Source of the DNA: Nevskia sp.
GTDB taxonomy: Bacteria; Pseudomonadota; Gammaproteobacteria; Nevskiales; Nevskiaceae
NCBI GenBank assembly: GCA_021732745.1
Contig: JAKFUK010000002.1
Coordinates: 124,001 to 188,000 of the forward strand
Direction of reading: 5' to 3'
DNA: 64,000 nt
In this document: positions 45,178 through 62,500 of the stretch, piece by piece
Position numbering within the stretch: position 1 is the first letter of the stretch
Layout of the letters: every line of letters begins with the position of its first letter
Made by a program: the position numbers and the translations under genes
The notes under the pieces: model-generated
What the model was told of the DNA's origin: nothing
What the model saw: the letters and a program-made list of their open reading frames with translations, nothing else
The model's database searches: none

Positions 45178-46626
45178 GTGGCGGAGCGGTACGACCTCAT
45201 CATCGTGGGCACCGGATTCGCAGGTGCGTTCTTTTTGATGCGCTATCTCGAACGTGCTCCGGCCGATGTGCGCGTGCTGGTGCTTGAGCGCGGCGGTCAT
45301 GACGACAAGCGTTGGCAGATCGACAACCGGCGTACCTCGAACATCGCGCCCGAAGCGGTGTTCCGCAACAGCACGCCGGAAAAGGAATGGCTGACCAGCC
45401 CCGGCTTCGGTGGCAATTCCAACTGCTGGTGGGGCGGCACCACGCGCATGATGCCGGGCGATTTCGAGCTGAAATCGCGCTACGGCGTTGGCCACGACTG
45501 GCCCATGTCCTACGACGATCTCGAACCGCATTACACGGTGGTCGAAGAGGTGATGTCGATTTCCGGGCCGGCCGACAGCCCGCATCGCCGCTCCAAACCC
45601 TACCCGCAGCCACCGCACCGGTTTTCCGAACCGGATGCCCTGCTCAAGAAGCATTTCCCCGACGGCTGGTTCCATGCTGCCACCAGTCGGGCACGGGTGG
45701 CCACGGGCACCCGCGGCGTCTGCTGCGCCAGCGGCATCTGCGAACTGTGCCCGGTGGACGCGAAATTCACCGTCCAGAACGGCCTGGCCAGCCTCTACAA
45801 GGATCCGAGAGTCAGCCTGCAACTGCACTGCCCGGTGGTGGGGCTGGAGACGGCAGCCGGTCTGGTCAGCTCGGTGGTCTACCAGCAGGACGGGAAGGAT
45901 GAGCGCGCCGATGGCGACGTGGTCGTGCTGGCAGCGAGCGCGCTGTTCAACCCGCATCTGCTGCTGCGCTCCAACATCGGCCATCCGCTGCTTGGCAAGC
46001 GCCTGCACGAGCAGATGTCGATCGACGTTTGTCTGGATCTCGGCGGCGTCAAGTCCTACAACGGTTCCTCGACGGTGTCCGGCAACGGCTATCTGTTCTA
46101 CGAAGGCGAGCACCGCCGCAACTACCCGGCCTGCATGATCGAAACCTGGAACGCGCCGTTTGCCTACGGTCATCCGGCGTTCCGGCTGGAAAAGAACCGC
46201 TGGACCGAACGCCTGTTCCTGCGTTTCATGTTCGACGAGATTCCGCGCGACGACAACACCGTGACCGTGCTCGCCGACAATCCGGCGATGGCGGAAGCCC
46301 GCTTCGTCGGCTACTCCGACTACGCCAATCGCGCCTGGGCCGAGATTCCGCGCATGGTCGAAGTGCTGGGCAAGGCGCTGCCGATCGAGCGCGTGGTCAA
46401 CACCGCACTCGGCCGCACCACCGCCCACATCCAGGGCACGGTGGTGATGGGCAAGGACCCCGCCACCAGCATCGTCGACGGCAACCTGATCCATCACCAG
46501 TTCCGCAACTTGCTGGTCTTGGGCTCCAGCAGCTTCCCGACCGCATCACCCGCTTATCCGAGCCTGACCATATCGGCGCTGTCGCTGCGGGCGGCAGACC
46601 ATCTCATGGTCGCGAAATCCGCATGA
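45178..46626 (+). CDS. GMC-family FAD oxidoreductase
   Basis: A 482-residue flavoprotein dehydrogenase. FAD Rossmann motif LIIVGTGFAGAFFLMRYLE near the start, GFGGNSNCWWGGTTRMMPGDF, a Cys-rich block GVCCASGICELCPVDAKFT that could hold a metal or Fe-S site, and the GMC C terminus LVLGSSSFPTASPAYPSLTISALSLRAADHL with active-site context TAHIQGT. The GTG at 45178 is chosen because AGGGAG lies 7 nt upstream and homology starts at once. The stop overlaps the next gene, a Tat-signal partner, suggesting an exported two-subunit alcohol or sugar dehydrogenase. The substrate is unknown. Confidence 0.88.
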   Translation: MAERYDLIIVGTGFAGAFFLMRYLERAPADVRVLVLERGGHDDKRWQIDNRRTSNIAPEAVFRNSTPEKEWLTSPGFGGNSNCWWGGTTRMMPGDFELKSRYGVGHDWPMSYDDLEPHYTVVEEVMSISGPADSPHRRSKPYPQPPHRFSEPDALLKKHFPDGWFHAATSRARVATGTRGVCCASGICELCPVDAKFTVQNGLASLYKDPRVSLQLHCPVVGLETAAGLVSSVVYQQDGKDERADGDVVVLAASALFNPHLLLRSNIGHPLLGKRLHEQMSIDVCLDLGGVKSYNGSSTVSGNGYLFYEGEHRRNYPACMIETWNAPFAYGHPAFRLEKNRWTERLFLRFMFDEIPRDDNTVTVLADNPAMAEARFVGYSDYANRAWAEIPRMVEVLGKALPIERVVNTALGRTTAHIQGTVVMGKDPATSIVDGNLIHHQFRNLLVLGSSSFPTASPAYPSLTISALSLRAADHLMVAKSA

Positions 46627-47060
46627 TCAGCCGTCGACATTTGTTGTACGGGGGCCTCGGCATCATCGGCCTCACGGCCTTGCGCCTGGGCCTGACGCGC
46701 CCCGAGGACGCCATCGAGATCGTGCTGCGCAAGCGGCTTGATTACCTGGTGCTGGAGCCGGCCGGCGTGGCCGCCTTCGCTACCGATTTCGCGGCTGCGG
46801 GCGTGATGGCGCGCGGCAAGCTGCGGCTGATCGCGGCGATGGCGCCGTTGTACGGCTGGCTGCCGGCTGACGAGACCACCCCGAATGCCGTGCGCCACGG
46901 CGAAGAACGCATCGTGTCCGCCTATCTGCTGTCCAGCGATTTCTTTTCCAGCGGTGCCGACACCCAACGGCCGGTGAATTATCGCGGCCTGTTCAACCCC
47001 TGGAAAAGTCGCGACGCCTGCAACAACACCTTTGCCCGGCGCGAAGCCGAAGCGATCTGA
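46623..47060 (+). CDS. Small Tat-signal protein, putative partner subunit of the GMC oxidoreductase
   Basis: A 145-residue protein starting MISRRHLLYGGLGIIGLTAL: a twin-arginine (SRRHLL) signal followed by a hydrophobic segment. The rest is helical with PADETTPNAVRHGEERIVSAYLLSSDFF and ends NTFARREAEAI. The ATG overlaps the GMC stop (ATGA). Small Tat-bearing subunits often carry GMC dehydrogenases lacking their own signal across the membrane; that role fits but is inferred. I do not recognise the family more precisely. Confidence 0.75.
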   Translation: MISRRHLLYGGLGIIGLTALRLGLTRPEDAIEIVLRKRLDYLVLEPAGVAAFATDFAAAGVMARGKLRLIAAMAPLYGWLPADETTPNAVRHGEERIVSAYLLSSDFFSSGADTQRPVNYRGLFNPWKSRDACNNTFARREAEAI

Positions 47061-47112
47061 CCGACGCCGCACGCCCTTGGTCCAGACCAGGGCGCGACCA
47101 CGCTGAGCCTGA

Positions 47113-48954
47113 ATGAATCACATCAAGGAAATCGATGGCCTGCGCGCCATCGCCGTGCTGTCGGTGCTGCTGTTCCATGTCGAATACCCGGTGTTCGGCG
47201 GCGGCTTTGTTGGCGTCGACGTGTTCTTCGTCATCTCCGGCTATCTGATCACCCGGATCATCCTGTTCGATATCGACGCCGGTCGTTTCTCGATCAAGCG
47301 CTTCTACGAACGCCGCATCCGGCGCATCGCGCCCGCGCTGATCGCCACCCTGCTCGGCTGCACGCTGTTCCTCGTGATCCAGCCGCCAAGCGAAGCCGAA
47401 GCCATTCGCAATGCCTTGTTTTCAGGGCTTTTTTCGGCATCGAACTTCCTGTTCTACGCGACCACCGATTATTTTTCCGACAACGCCTACAACCCGCTGC
47501 TGCACACCTGGTCGCTGTCGGTGGAAGAGCAGTTCTATGTGGTGCTGCCGCCGACGCTGCTGTTGTTGAGTCGCGGTTCCAAGGCGCGCCGTTTGGCGGC
47601 GATGGCAGTGATGGCGGTCGCCTCGCTGGTCGCGGCCGAATGGGTGGTGCGCAGCGATGCCTCCGCCGCCTTCTACCTGCCCTGGTTGCGGGCCTGGGAA
47701 CTGCTGGCCGGCTCGCTGCTGGCCGGCTCGCGGCTGGACCGGATTCCCGCTTCGCTCAAGGCGCTGCTCACCACTGCCGGTGTCGCGGCGATCTTCACCG
47801 CCTGCCTCAGCTACTGGAACCGGATGCAGTTCCCGGGCATCTCGGCGCTGCTGCCGGTGCTCGGCACTTGTGCGGTGATCGCCGGTACCGGTGCCCGCTC
47901 GCCGGTGAATTGGGCGCTGGGCAGTGCGCCGATGCGCTTCATCGGCAAGATCTCGTATTCGCTGTATCTGGTGCACTGGCCGGTGATCTGTTTCGTGGTG
48001 TCGGTGCAGGCCCTGACTCCGAAATCGCAGATCGCCATCTGCCTGCTCAGCGTCGTGCTGGCCTGGATGAGCTGGCGCTGGGTCGAGAATCCGTTCCGCG
48101 AGACGCCGAAGGCCGCAGGGACAGCGAAGCAGGGCAACCGGCTGTTCCGGAACTTCGGGCTGATCGTGTTCGCCACCAGCCTCGCGATCGTCGCGATCGG
48201 CTGGATGGGCCGGTCGCTATGGCTTTCGGTGCCGAAGGCGCTGGCCTTCGCCAATTACCTCAAATACCAGGAGCGCGACAGCCAGTTCGCTGGCAATCCC
48301 TGCTTCCTCAAGCCCGGCGCGCCTGATCTCGACGCCTTTACCGCAGCCTGTCTGAAGATTGATCCCCAACGCGACAACGTGCTGGTGCTCGGCGACAGCC
48401 ATTCCGTGCACCTGATGACCGCCCTGCGCGAAGCCCATCCGGCCATCAACTTTCTGCAGGCCTCGGCTTCCGGCTGCAAGCCGCTGCTGAACGCTGTCGG
48501 CTCGGATTACTGTGTGGTGCTGATGCGCTACATGCTCGAACGCTGGCTGCCGCAGTCGCCGCCCGAACTTTCGGCCGTACTGATTTCTGCACGCTGGGAA
48601 ATCGGCGACCAAGCCGCGCTCGCCGGCACGCTGGCAAGCCTCGGCAAGACCGGCAAACGCCTGGCGCTGTTCGGGCCGTCGCCGGAGTTCCGCGCCCGGC
48701 TGCCGCTGCTGCTGGCCTACGAGGAAATCCTCGGCCGCCCGCTGGCAGCCAGGCTGGTGAAGACCGAGCGCTTCGAACTTGATCGAGTCTATCGCCGCAA
48801 TCCGGCCCTGGCCCCGGTATTCCTGTCGGTGATCGATGCGCTATGCCCGCAAGGCCAATGCCAGACGCACGCAGGCGAAGTACCGCTGTACTTCGACCGC
48901 GATCACCTGACCGTCGAAGGCGCGCGCAGGGCTGTCGCGGGCTGGAAGCCCTGA
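47113..48954 (+). CDS. Acyltransferase-3 with C-terminal SGNH domain (OafA type)
   Basis: A 613-residue two-domain protein. Residues 1-370 form the ten-helix acyltransferase-3 domain (IDGLRAIAVLSVLLFH, GGGFVGVDVFFVISGYLIT, RRIRRIAPAL, HTWSLSVEEQFYVVLP). Residues 415-613 are a periplasmic SGNH hydrolase-like domain: LVLGDSHSVHLM with Ser429, and DRDHLTVEGARR with the late Asp and His. Such enzymes O-acetylate lipopolysaccharide, exopolysaccharide or peptidoglycan. It begins 52 nt after the Tat-signal protein. The acceptor is unknown. Confidence 0.94.
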   Translation: MNHIKEIDGLRAIAVLSVLLFHVEYPVFGGGFVGVDVFFVISGYLITRIILFDIDAGRFSIKRFYERRIRRIAPALIATLLGCTLFLVIQPPSEAEAIRNALFSGLFSASNFLFYATTDYFSDNAYNPLLHTWSLSVEEQFYVVLPPTLLLLSRGSKARRLAAMAVMAVASLVAAEWVVRSDASAAFYLPWLRAWELLAGSLLAGSRLDRIPASLKALLTTAGVAAIFTACLSYWNRMQFPGISALLPVLGTCAVIAGTGARSPVNWALGSAPMRFIGKISYSLYLVHWPVICFVVSVQALTPKSQIAICLLSVVLAWMSWRWVENPFRETPKAAGTAKQGNRLFRNFGLIVFATSLAIVAIGWMGRSLWLSVPKALAFANYLKYQERDSQFAGNPCFLKPGAPDLDAFTAACLKIDPQRDNVLVLGDSHSVHLMTALREAHPAINFLQASASGCKPLLNAVGSDYCVVLMRYMLERWLPQSPPELSAVLISARWEIGDQAALAGTLASLGKTGKRLALFGPSPEFRARLPLLLAYEEILGRPLAARLVKTERFELDRVYRRNPALAPVFLSVIDALCPQGQCQTHAGEVPLYFDRDHLTVEGARRAVAGWKP

Positions 48955-49525
48955 ATCGACGGCAAACGGGCCCGAATTTTCGGCGTGGCGGCTGTGATAT
49001 CGGTCACATCTTCGTCAGTGCCGACACTTGTATGCTTCGGCCATTGGTCCGAATCCGGCAAGACGGTCGCTCAAATGCAGACAGGGAAATCGGGTGGCAG
49101 GCAGAAAGCGGCGATCCGCATCGGCTTCGATTTCAACCGGGAAATCAGTCGCCAGCCCGCGGGCATTCTGCGATTTCATCGGCTCCCGCGCGGGAATCTG
49201 CGGCGATGCTCGCCAAACATAAATCTGATCGAAATTCCGGCACTGGCATCGGGGCTGTATCAAGCCAGGACGCAGTTTCCGGACCAGTCTGTAACAAGCC
49301 GCCGCAACCCCCGTGCCTGCAACGCCGGAACGACGAGTACGCCGATCCGACTTCAGGTTCCTGCACACGAAAGCCAGTGCTGCGGCCCGGTCATCGGCAA
49401 GTGTCGTCAAATCCGTTTATCCCCGCCGAAAATGCAACCATCAATACGTGCATTAGTGGATCATTGTCATCGGACGACACTTGTTCGCTGTCACTACCGG
49501 GCATCGACTTTTTTTTGAGGAATCA
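48955..49525. other. 571-nt intergenic region upstream of the NRPS-PKS genes
   Basis: No convincing gene in either direction; short open frames here have no recognisable features. It should contain the promoter and a long 5' leader of the biosynthetic operon. A run of eight T (49509-49516) comes immediately before the GAGG Shine-Dalgarno of the first gene. I did not find a clear terminator hairpin for the preceding acyltransferase gene or a clear operator. Confidence 0.5.
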
Positions 49526-51460
49526 TTGACGAACGCCCAGCAACAGGATCGGCAAGGCGGAATTCTCGACGAGATTTCCGCAGTTTCCGTGTGGCCGTGG
49601 CGAACAACGGTGACCGCCGCTTTTGCAGCGATCGTCCGCGACCACGGGCCGGCGATCGCGCTGCGGCAGTCAACGCGGGTGATGTCCTATGCCGAACTCG
49701 ACCAGCACTCGAACCGCATTGCCGCAGGCCTGCAAGCGCGTGGCATCGGGCAGGGCGACAGCGTCGGCCTGTTCCTGTCGCGCTCGATCGACACCGTCGC
49801 CGCCATCCTTGGCGTGCTCAAGGCCGGCGCCGCCTACGTGCCCTTCGACCCTGCCTACCCTGCCGCGCAGTTGCAGTTCATCCTCGATGACAGCGCCCCC
49901 GGCGTGGTGCTGACGCAAGCCGCGATGCGCACCCGCCCGGCGGCGGTGATCTTTGAAGGCCGCGCGATGCTCGATCTGGACCGCGATTTTCCGGCGCTTG
50001 ACGCCGCCTTCGTGGCCCCGGCGATCGCCCCGGCCGACCGCGCCTACATCATGTACACCTCGGGCTCGACCGGCCGCCCGAAAGGCGTGCAGGTGCCGCA
50101 TCAGGCGATCACCCGGCTGGTGATCGACAACGATTTCGCCGATTTCGGGGCCGACCAGACCATCCTGCATCTGGCCCCGCTGGCTTTCGACGCTTCCACT
50201 TTCGAGCTCTGGGCCGCCCTGCTGCACGGCGGCAGTCTGGCGATCGTGCCGCAGGCGCAGCCATCGCTGGACGAGATCGCCGCCGCGATCCGGCTGCATC
50301 AGGTCAGCACCTGCTGGCTGACGGCGGGCCTGTTCCATCTGATGGTCGACCACCAGCTTGCCGCCCTCGGCGGCCTGCGCCAGTTGCTGGCGGGTGGTGA
50401 CGTGCTGTCGGTGGCCCATGTCGACAAGCTGCTCGCCGCGCATCCGCACATCCGCCTGATCAACGGCTACGGGCCGACCGAGAACACCACGTTCTCCTGC
50501 TGCCACACGATCAGCCGTGATCGCGAACCGGGGCCGATTCCGATCGGCCGTGCGATCCGCCACTCCGAAGCGCTGGTGCTCGATGCCTCGATGCAGCCGG
50601 TGGCCGATAGCGAACTCGGCGAGCTGTACGTCGGCGGGCCGGGTCTTGCCATCGGCTACCTGAACCGTCCGGAGCTGGATGCCGAGCGTTTTCTTCCGCA
50701 TCCCTCGGATAGGACCCCCGGTGCTCGCGTCTATCGCACCGGCGATCTGGTGCGCTGCCGCAGCGACGGCGTGATCGAGTTTCATGGCCGCGCCGACCGA
50801 CAGGTGAAGATCAATGGCAAGCGCGTGGAACTCGATGAAATCGAAGCCGGCATCCGCCGCAGCGGTCTGGTGCGCGACGCCGCCGTGCTGAGCTGGGAAG
50901 CAGCCGCCGGGGATCGCCGGGTCGCCGCCTTCGTGACGGCAGTGACGGCGCAGCCGCTGGCGATCGAGGCGCTGCGCGAATTCCTGCGCAGCGAACTGCC
51001 CGATTACATGCAGCCGGCCAGCCTTGTGGTGCTGGACGAATTCCCGCTGTCGCCGACCGGCAAGGTTGATCGCGCGAAGCTGCCGCTGCCATCGGCCACG
51101 CCCGCTGCCGCAAGTGCGGTACCGCTGCCCGCGAACGCGCTGGAAGCAACCGTCATGAAAGTCTGGCGCGAGGTGCTGGGAACCACCGCGATCGGTGTCG
51201 ACGACAACTTTTTCGACATCGGCGGCTCCAGCCTGCAAATGCTGAAAGTCCACGCCGCCCTGCAAGCACTGCTGCCGAAGCCGACCACCATCGTCGACCT
51301 GTTCACCTACCCGCGCATCCGCCTGCTTGCCGCCTGGCTGAACCAGGATGTGGCTGCGGCAACCTCGGCCATCGCCCCGATGACGGCCCAGGAACGCGCG
51401 CGCCGCCAGCAGGCCGCACTCGCCCGCTCGCGGCCGCAGTCGCGCCCCCAATCCCGCTGA
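49526..51460 (+). CDS. NRPS loading module A-PCP, predicted valine
   Basis: Starter module, 644 aa, without a condensation domain. Adenylation domain about residues 25-530: A3 YTSGSTGRPKG, A4 FDASTFELW (D222), A5 INGYGPTENT, A7 YRTGD, A8 GRADRQVKINGKRVE, A10 SPTGKVDRAKL (K513). Reading the ten pocket positions by alignment to PheA gives DAFWLGGTFK, which I remember as a valine code. Carrier domain about 545-620, GGSSL with Ser569 for phosphopantetheine. A low-complexity tail rich in Arg, Gln and Ser follows. I choose TTG at 49526 because TTGAGG precedes it at 6 nt; an ATG at 49481 lies further out. The PKS gene starts 8 nt after the stop. Confidence 0.92.
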   Translation: MTNAQQQDRQGGILDEISAVSVWPWRTTVTAAFAAIVRDHGPAIALRQSTRVMSYAELDQHSNRIAAGLQARGIGQGDSVGLFLSRSIDTVAAILGVLKAGAAYVPFDPAYPAAQLQFILDDSAPGVVLTQAAMRTRPAAVIFEGRAMLDLDRDFPALDAAFVAPAIAPADRAYIMYTSGSTGRPKGVQVPHQAITRLVIDNDFADFGADQTILHLAPLAFDASTFELWAALLHGGSLAIVPQAQPSLDEIAAAIRLHQVSTCWLTAGLFHLMVDHQLAALGGLRQLLAGGDVLSVAHVDKLLAAHPHIRLINGYGPTENTTFSCCHTISRDREPGPIPIGRAIRHSEALVLDASMQPVADSELGELYVGGPGLAIGYLNRPELDAERFLPHPSDRTPGARVYRTGDLVRCRSDGVIEFHGRADRQVKINGKRVELDEIEAGIRRSGLVRDAAVLSWEAAAGDRRVAAFVTAVTAQPLAIEALREFLRSELPDYMQPASLVVLDEFPLSPTGKVDRAKLPLPSATPAAASAVPLPANALEATVMKVWREVLGTTAIGVDDNFFDIGGSSLQMLKVHAALQALLPKPTTIVDLFTYPRIRLLAAWLNQDVAAATSAIAPMTAQERARRQQAALARSRPQSRPQSR

Positions 51461-51468
51461 ATGCCGCG

Positions 51469-59517
<8,049 letters not shown>

Positions 59518-59524
59518 GTCGACG

Positions 59525-62500
59525 ATGTCCGATACGGAAATGAACAGCCTGCACGCCATGGACGATCTCAGCGACATCGAATCCTCGATGACCGACGGTG
59601 ACGGCTTGGCGGACGCGCCAGTCGGCGCTGGCGAAGACGCCGCGTCGATCTATCCCTGCTCGATCGCGCAAGAACGCTTCTGGCTGCTCGACCGCATCGA
59701 ACCGGGCAATTCCTCGCTGAATGTCGCGGTGCGCTGGCGGCTGCTCGGCAAGGTCGACGCACCGCTGCTGGAAAAGGCCTGGCTGCATCTCATCAACCGC
59801 CACGAAGTGCTGCGCACGGTGTTTCGGGAAGTCGATGGCAAGCCGGTGCAGGACATCCGGCCGCGCTCGATGTTCATGCTGGTCGAAATCGACCTGACCC
59901 GGCTGCCGGAAGCCGAACGCAGTGCCGAAGGCGACCGTATCGGCGTCATCGAAGCGCGGGCCCCGTTCGATCTGAGCGAAGGCCCGATGGTGCGCGCCAC
60001 CCTGCTGCGCTACGCCCCGGATGATGCGGTGATCCTGGTCACCACCCATCAGATCGTCTCCGACGGCTGGTCGATCGGCGTCATGGCTCGCGAGATGGGC
60101 ACGATCTATCAGGCGCTGGCCGCAGGCTTGCCGATTCCGCTCGACGATCTTCCGCTGCAATACGCCGACTACGCTGAATGGCATCTGGCCTGGACCCGCG
60201 AACGCGGCACGGCAGCCGAGGAAGCCTACTGGTCGCGGCAGCTCAACGGCCTGAAGCCGTTCAAGGTGCCGGCCGACAAGCCGCGCCCGGCCGTGCCGAC
60301 CACCAACGGCGCGATCACGTCGATGGTGCTGCCGCGCGAGCTGACCAACCGCGCCCAAGCCGTCAGCGGCGAATTCGGTGCCACCTTGTTCGCCGCCGCG
60401 TTCGGCGCGCTGACCACGGTGCTGCACCGCTACACCGGCGAAACCGAGATCGTCATCGGCACCCAGGTGTCGGATCGCGATCAGGTGGAACTGGAAGGCA
60501 TGATCGGCCAGTTCGTCAACTCGCTGATCCTGCGCAACGACCTGACAGGCGATCCGACGTTTGGCGAGCTGATCGAGCGTGTACGCGACACCACGGCGAG
60601 CGCGCTGGAACACAAGCACATCCCGATCGAGCGGCTGCTGTCGATGGTCAAGGGCGGTCGGCGCAGCGCGCAGTCGGCGCTGATCTCGGTGAATTTCATC
60701 TTCCAGCGCACTTTCATCCAGAACGAGGACTACGGCCCGTTCAAGCTCGTCGACATGCCCTCGCTGCCGGCGGGCGCGATCTACGACCTGAATTTCTTCA
60801 TGGTCGAACGGCCGGATGGCTGGCGCTTCTCCTGCCAGTACAACACCGACCAGTTCGAGCGCGAGACCGTCGACCGCCTGCTCGGCTACGTGCGGACCGT
60901 GTTCGACCTCGCCAGCCGCAATCCGCGGCTGCGGCTGTCGGAAATCGAGCTGATCGGGGCTGATGAGCGCAGCCGCCTGCTCGAATCAGGCGCGGATCAT
61001 GCGCCGCAGCCACTCGTCGGGCTCGGCGCGCTGTTTGCCGCCCAGGTCGCGCGGGCGCCGAACGCGGTGGCGGTGTCGGTCGCCGAGCGGGCCTTGAGCT
61101 ACCGCCAGCTCGATATCGAAGCCGGCCATCTCGCCGCTTATCTGCGTGGTCGCGGCGTTGCCGCTGGTGCCCGGGTCGGCATCTGTCTCGAACGCGGTGT
61201 CGACTGGCCGATCGCCATGCTCGCGGTGCTGCGCATCGGTGCCGTCTGGGTGGCGCTGGACCCGCGTGAACCCGCCTCGCGCATCAGCCAGATGCTGGAA
61301 ACGGCGCGCGTCAGCGCCCTCATCACCCGCACGCCGCAACTGACGCCGCTGCCGGTCGATCGCCAGATCGTCATCAATCTGGATGCCGAAGCCAGCGCCA
61401 TCAGCCGCGCACCGGCGGCGGCAGTCGAAACGCCGCTACCGGGCAGCGAGGCCTGCGTGTATGGCTTGGCAACGCCACAAGGCCGGCCAGCGATGTTCCG
61501 CCTGAGCCACGCCGCGCTGGAAACCCAGTTGCTGGCGCTGGGCAGGCAGCCGGGGCTGGCAGCCGCCGAAACCATGCTGGCAACAACGCCGTTCACGCTC
61601 GATGCCGCGCTGGTCGAAGTGCTGCTGCCGCTGCTGGTCGGCGCGCGCGTGGTGATCGCCACCGATCCCGATATCAACGACCCGCGTCGCCTGCTGCAAC
61701 TGCTGCAGCGCCAGGGCAATACCGTGCTGCACGCCGCACCGCCGACCTGGGCGCGGCTGCTCGCCGCCGGCTGGGACGGCCAACCCGGCATTCGCGCCTG
61801 GTGCTTCGGCGAGCGGCTCGACCCGCGCACGGCGCAAACCCTGCTCGATCGCAGCACCGAAGTGTGGACGCTGTACAGCGCGCCCGGTGCCGCGATCTGC
61901 ACGGCGATCCATCCCCTGCAACGCGCTGCAGACACGCGCGTCATCGGCACACCGCTGCCCGGCAGCCTGCTGCGGGTGCTGAGCCCGACGCGGCAGTTGC
62001 TGCCGACCGGTGCCATCGGCGAACTGCACATCGGTGGACCGGCGCTGCCGGTCGGCTCGTTCACCGCGCAGATGGCGCACGACCGGCTGATCGCCGATCC
62101 CGGCCTCGGCAGCCGCGACCACCGCCTGCTGCGCACCGGCGATCAGGCACGCGCACGCAGCGACGGCCTGTTTGAAGTTCACGGCCGCAACGACCGCGCC
62201 CTGCGCCTGGGCGGCCAATGGGTGGAGCCGGCGGAGATCGAAGCGCTGCTGTGCCGGCATCCGAATGTGGCCGACGCAGCGGTGCTGATCGCCAACGAGC
62301 CCGCTGACGGCCAGACGGACGCGTCGATCACCGCCTGGATCGTGCTGGCCGGCGTCAGCGGCGGCTCCGGGGCCGAAATCACCGAAATGCTGCGTCGGGC
62401 GTTCGCCAGCCGGGTCCCGGCGGCGCTGATGCCGGCGAATTTCCTGGCAGTGGAAAGCCTGCCGCGAACCGCGACCGGCGAAGTCGATTTCCATACCCTG

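Noticed and set aside
49015..49410. 131-codon minus-strand ORF in the gap before the NRPS genes
   Set aside because: No start context, no recognisable motif and Arg/Cys-rich composition typical of chance frames.
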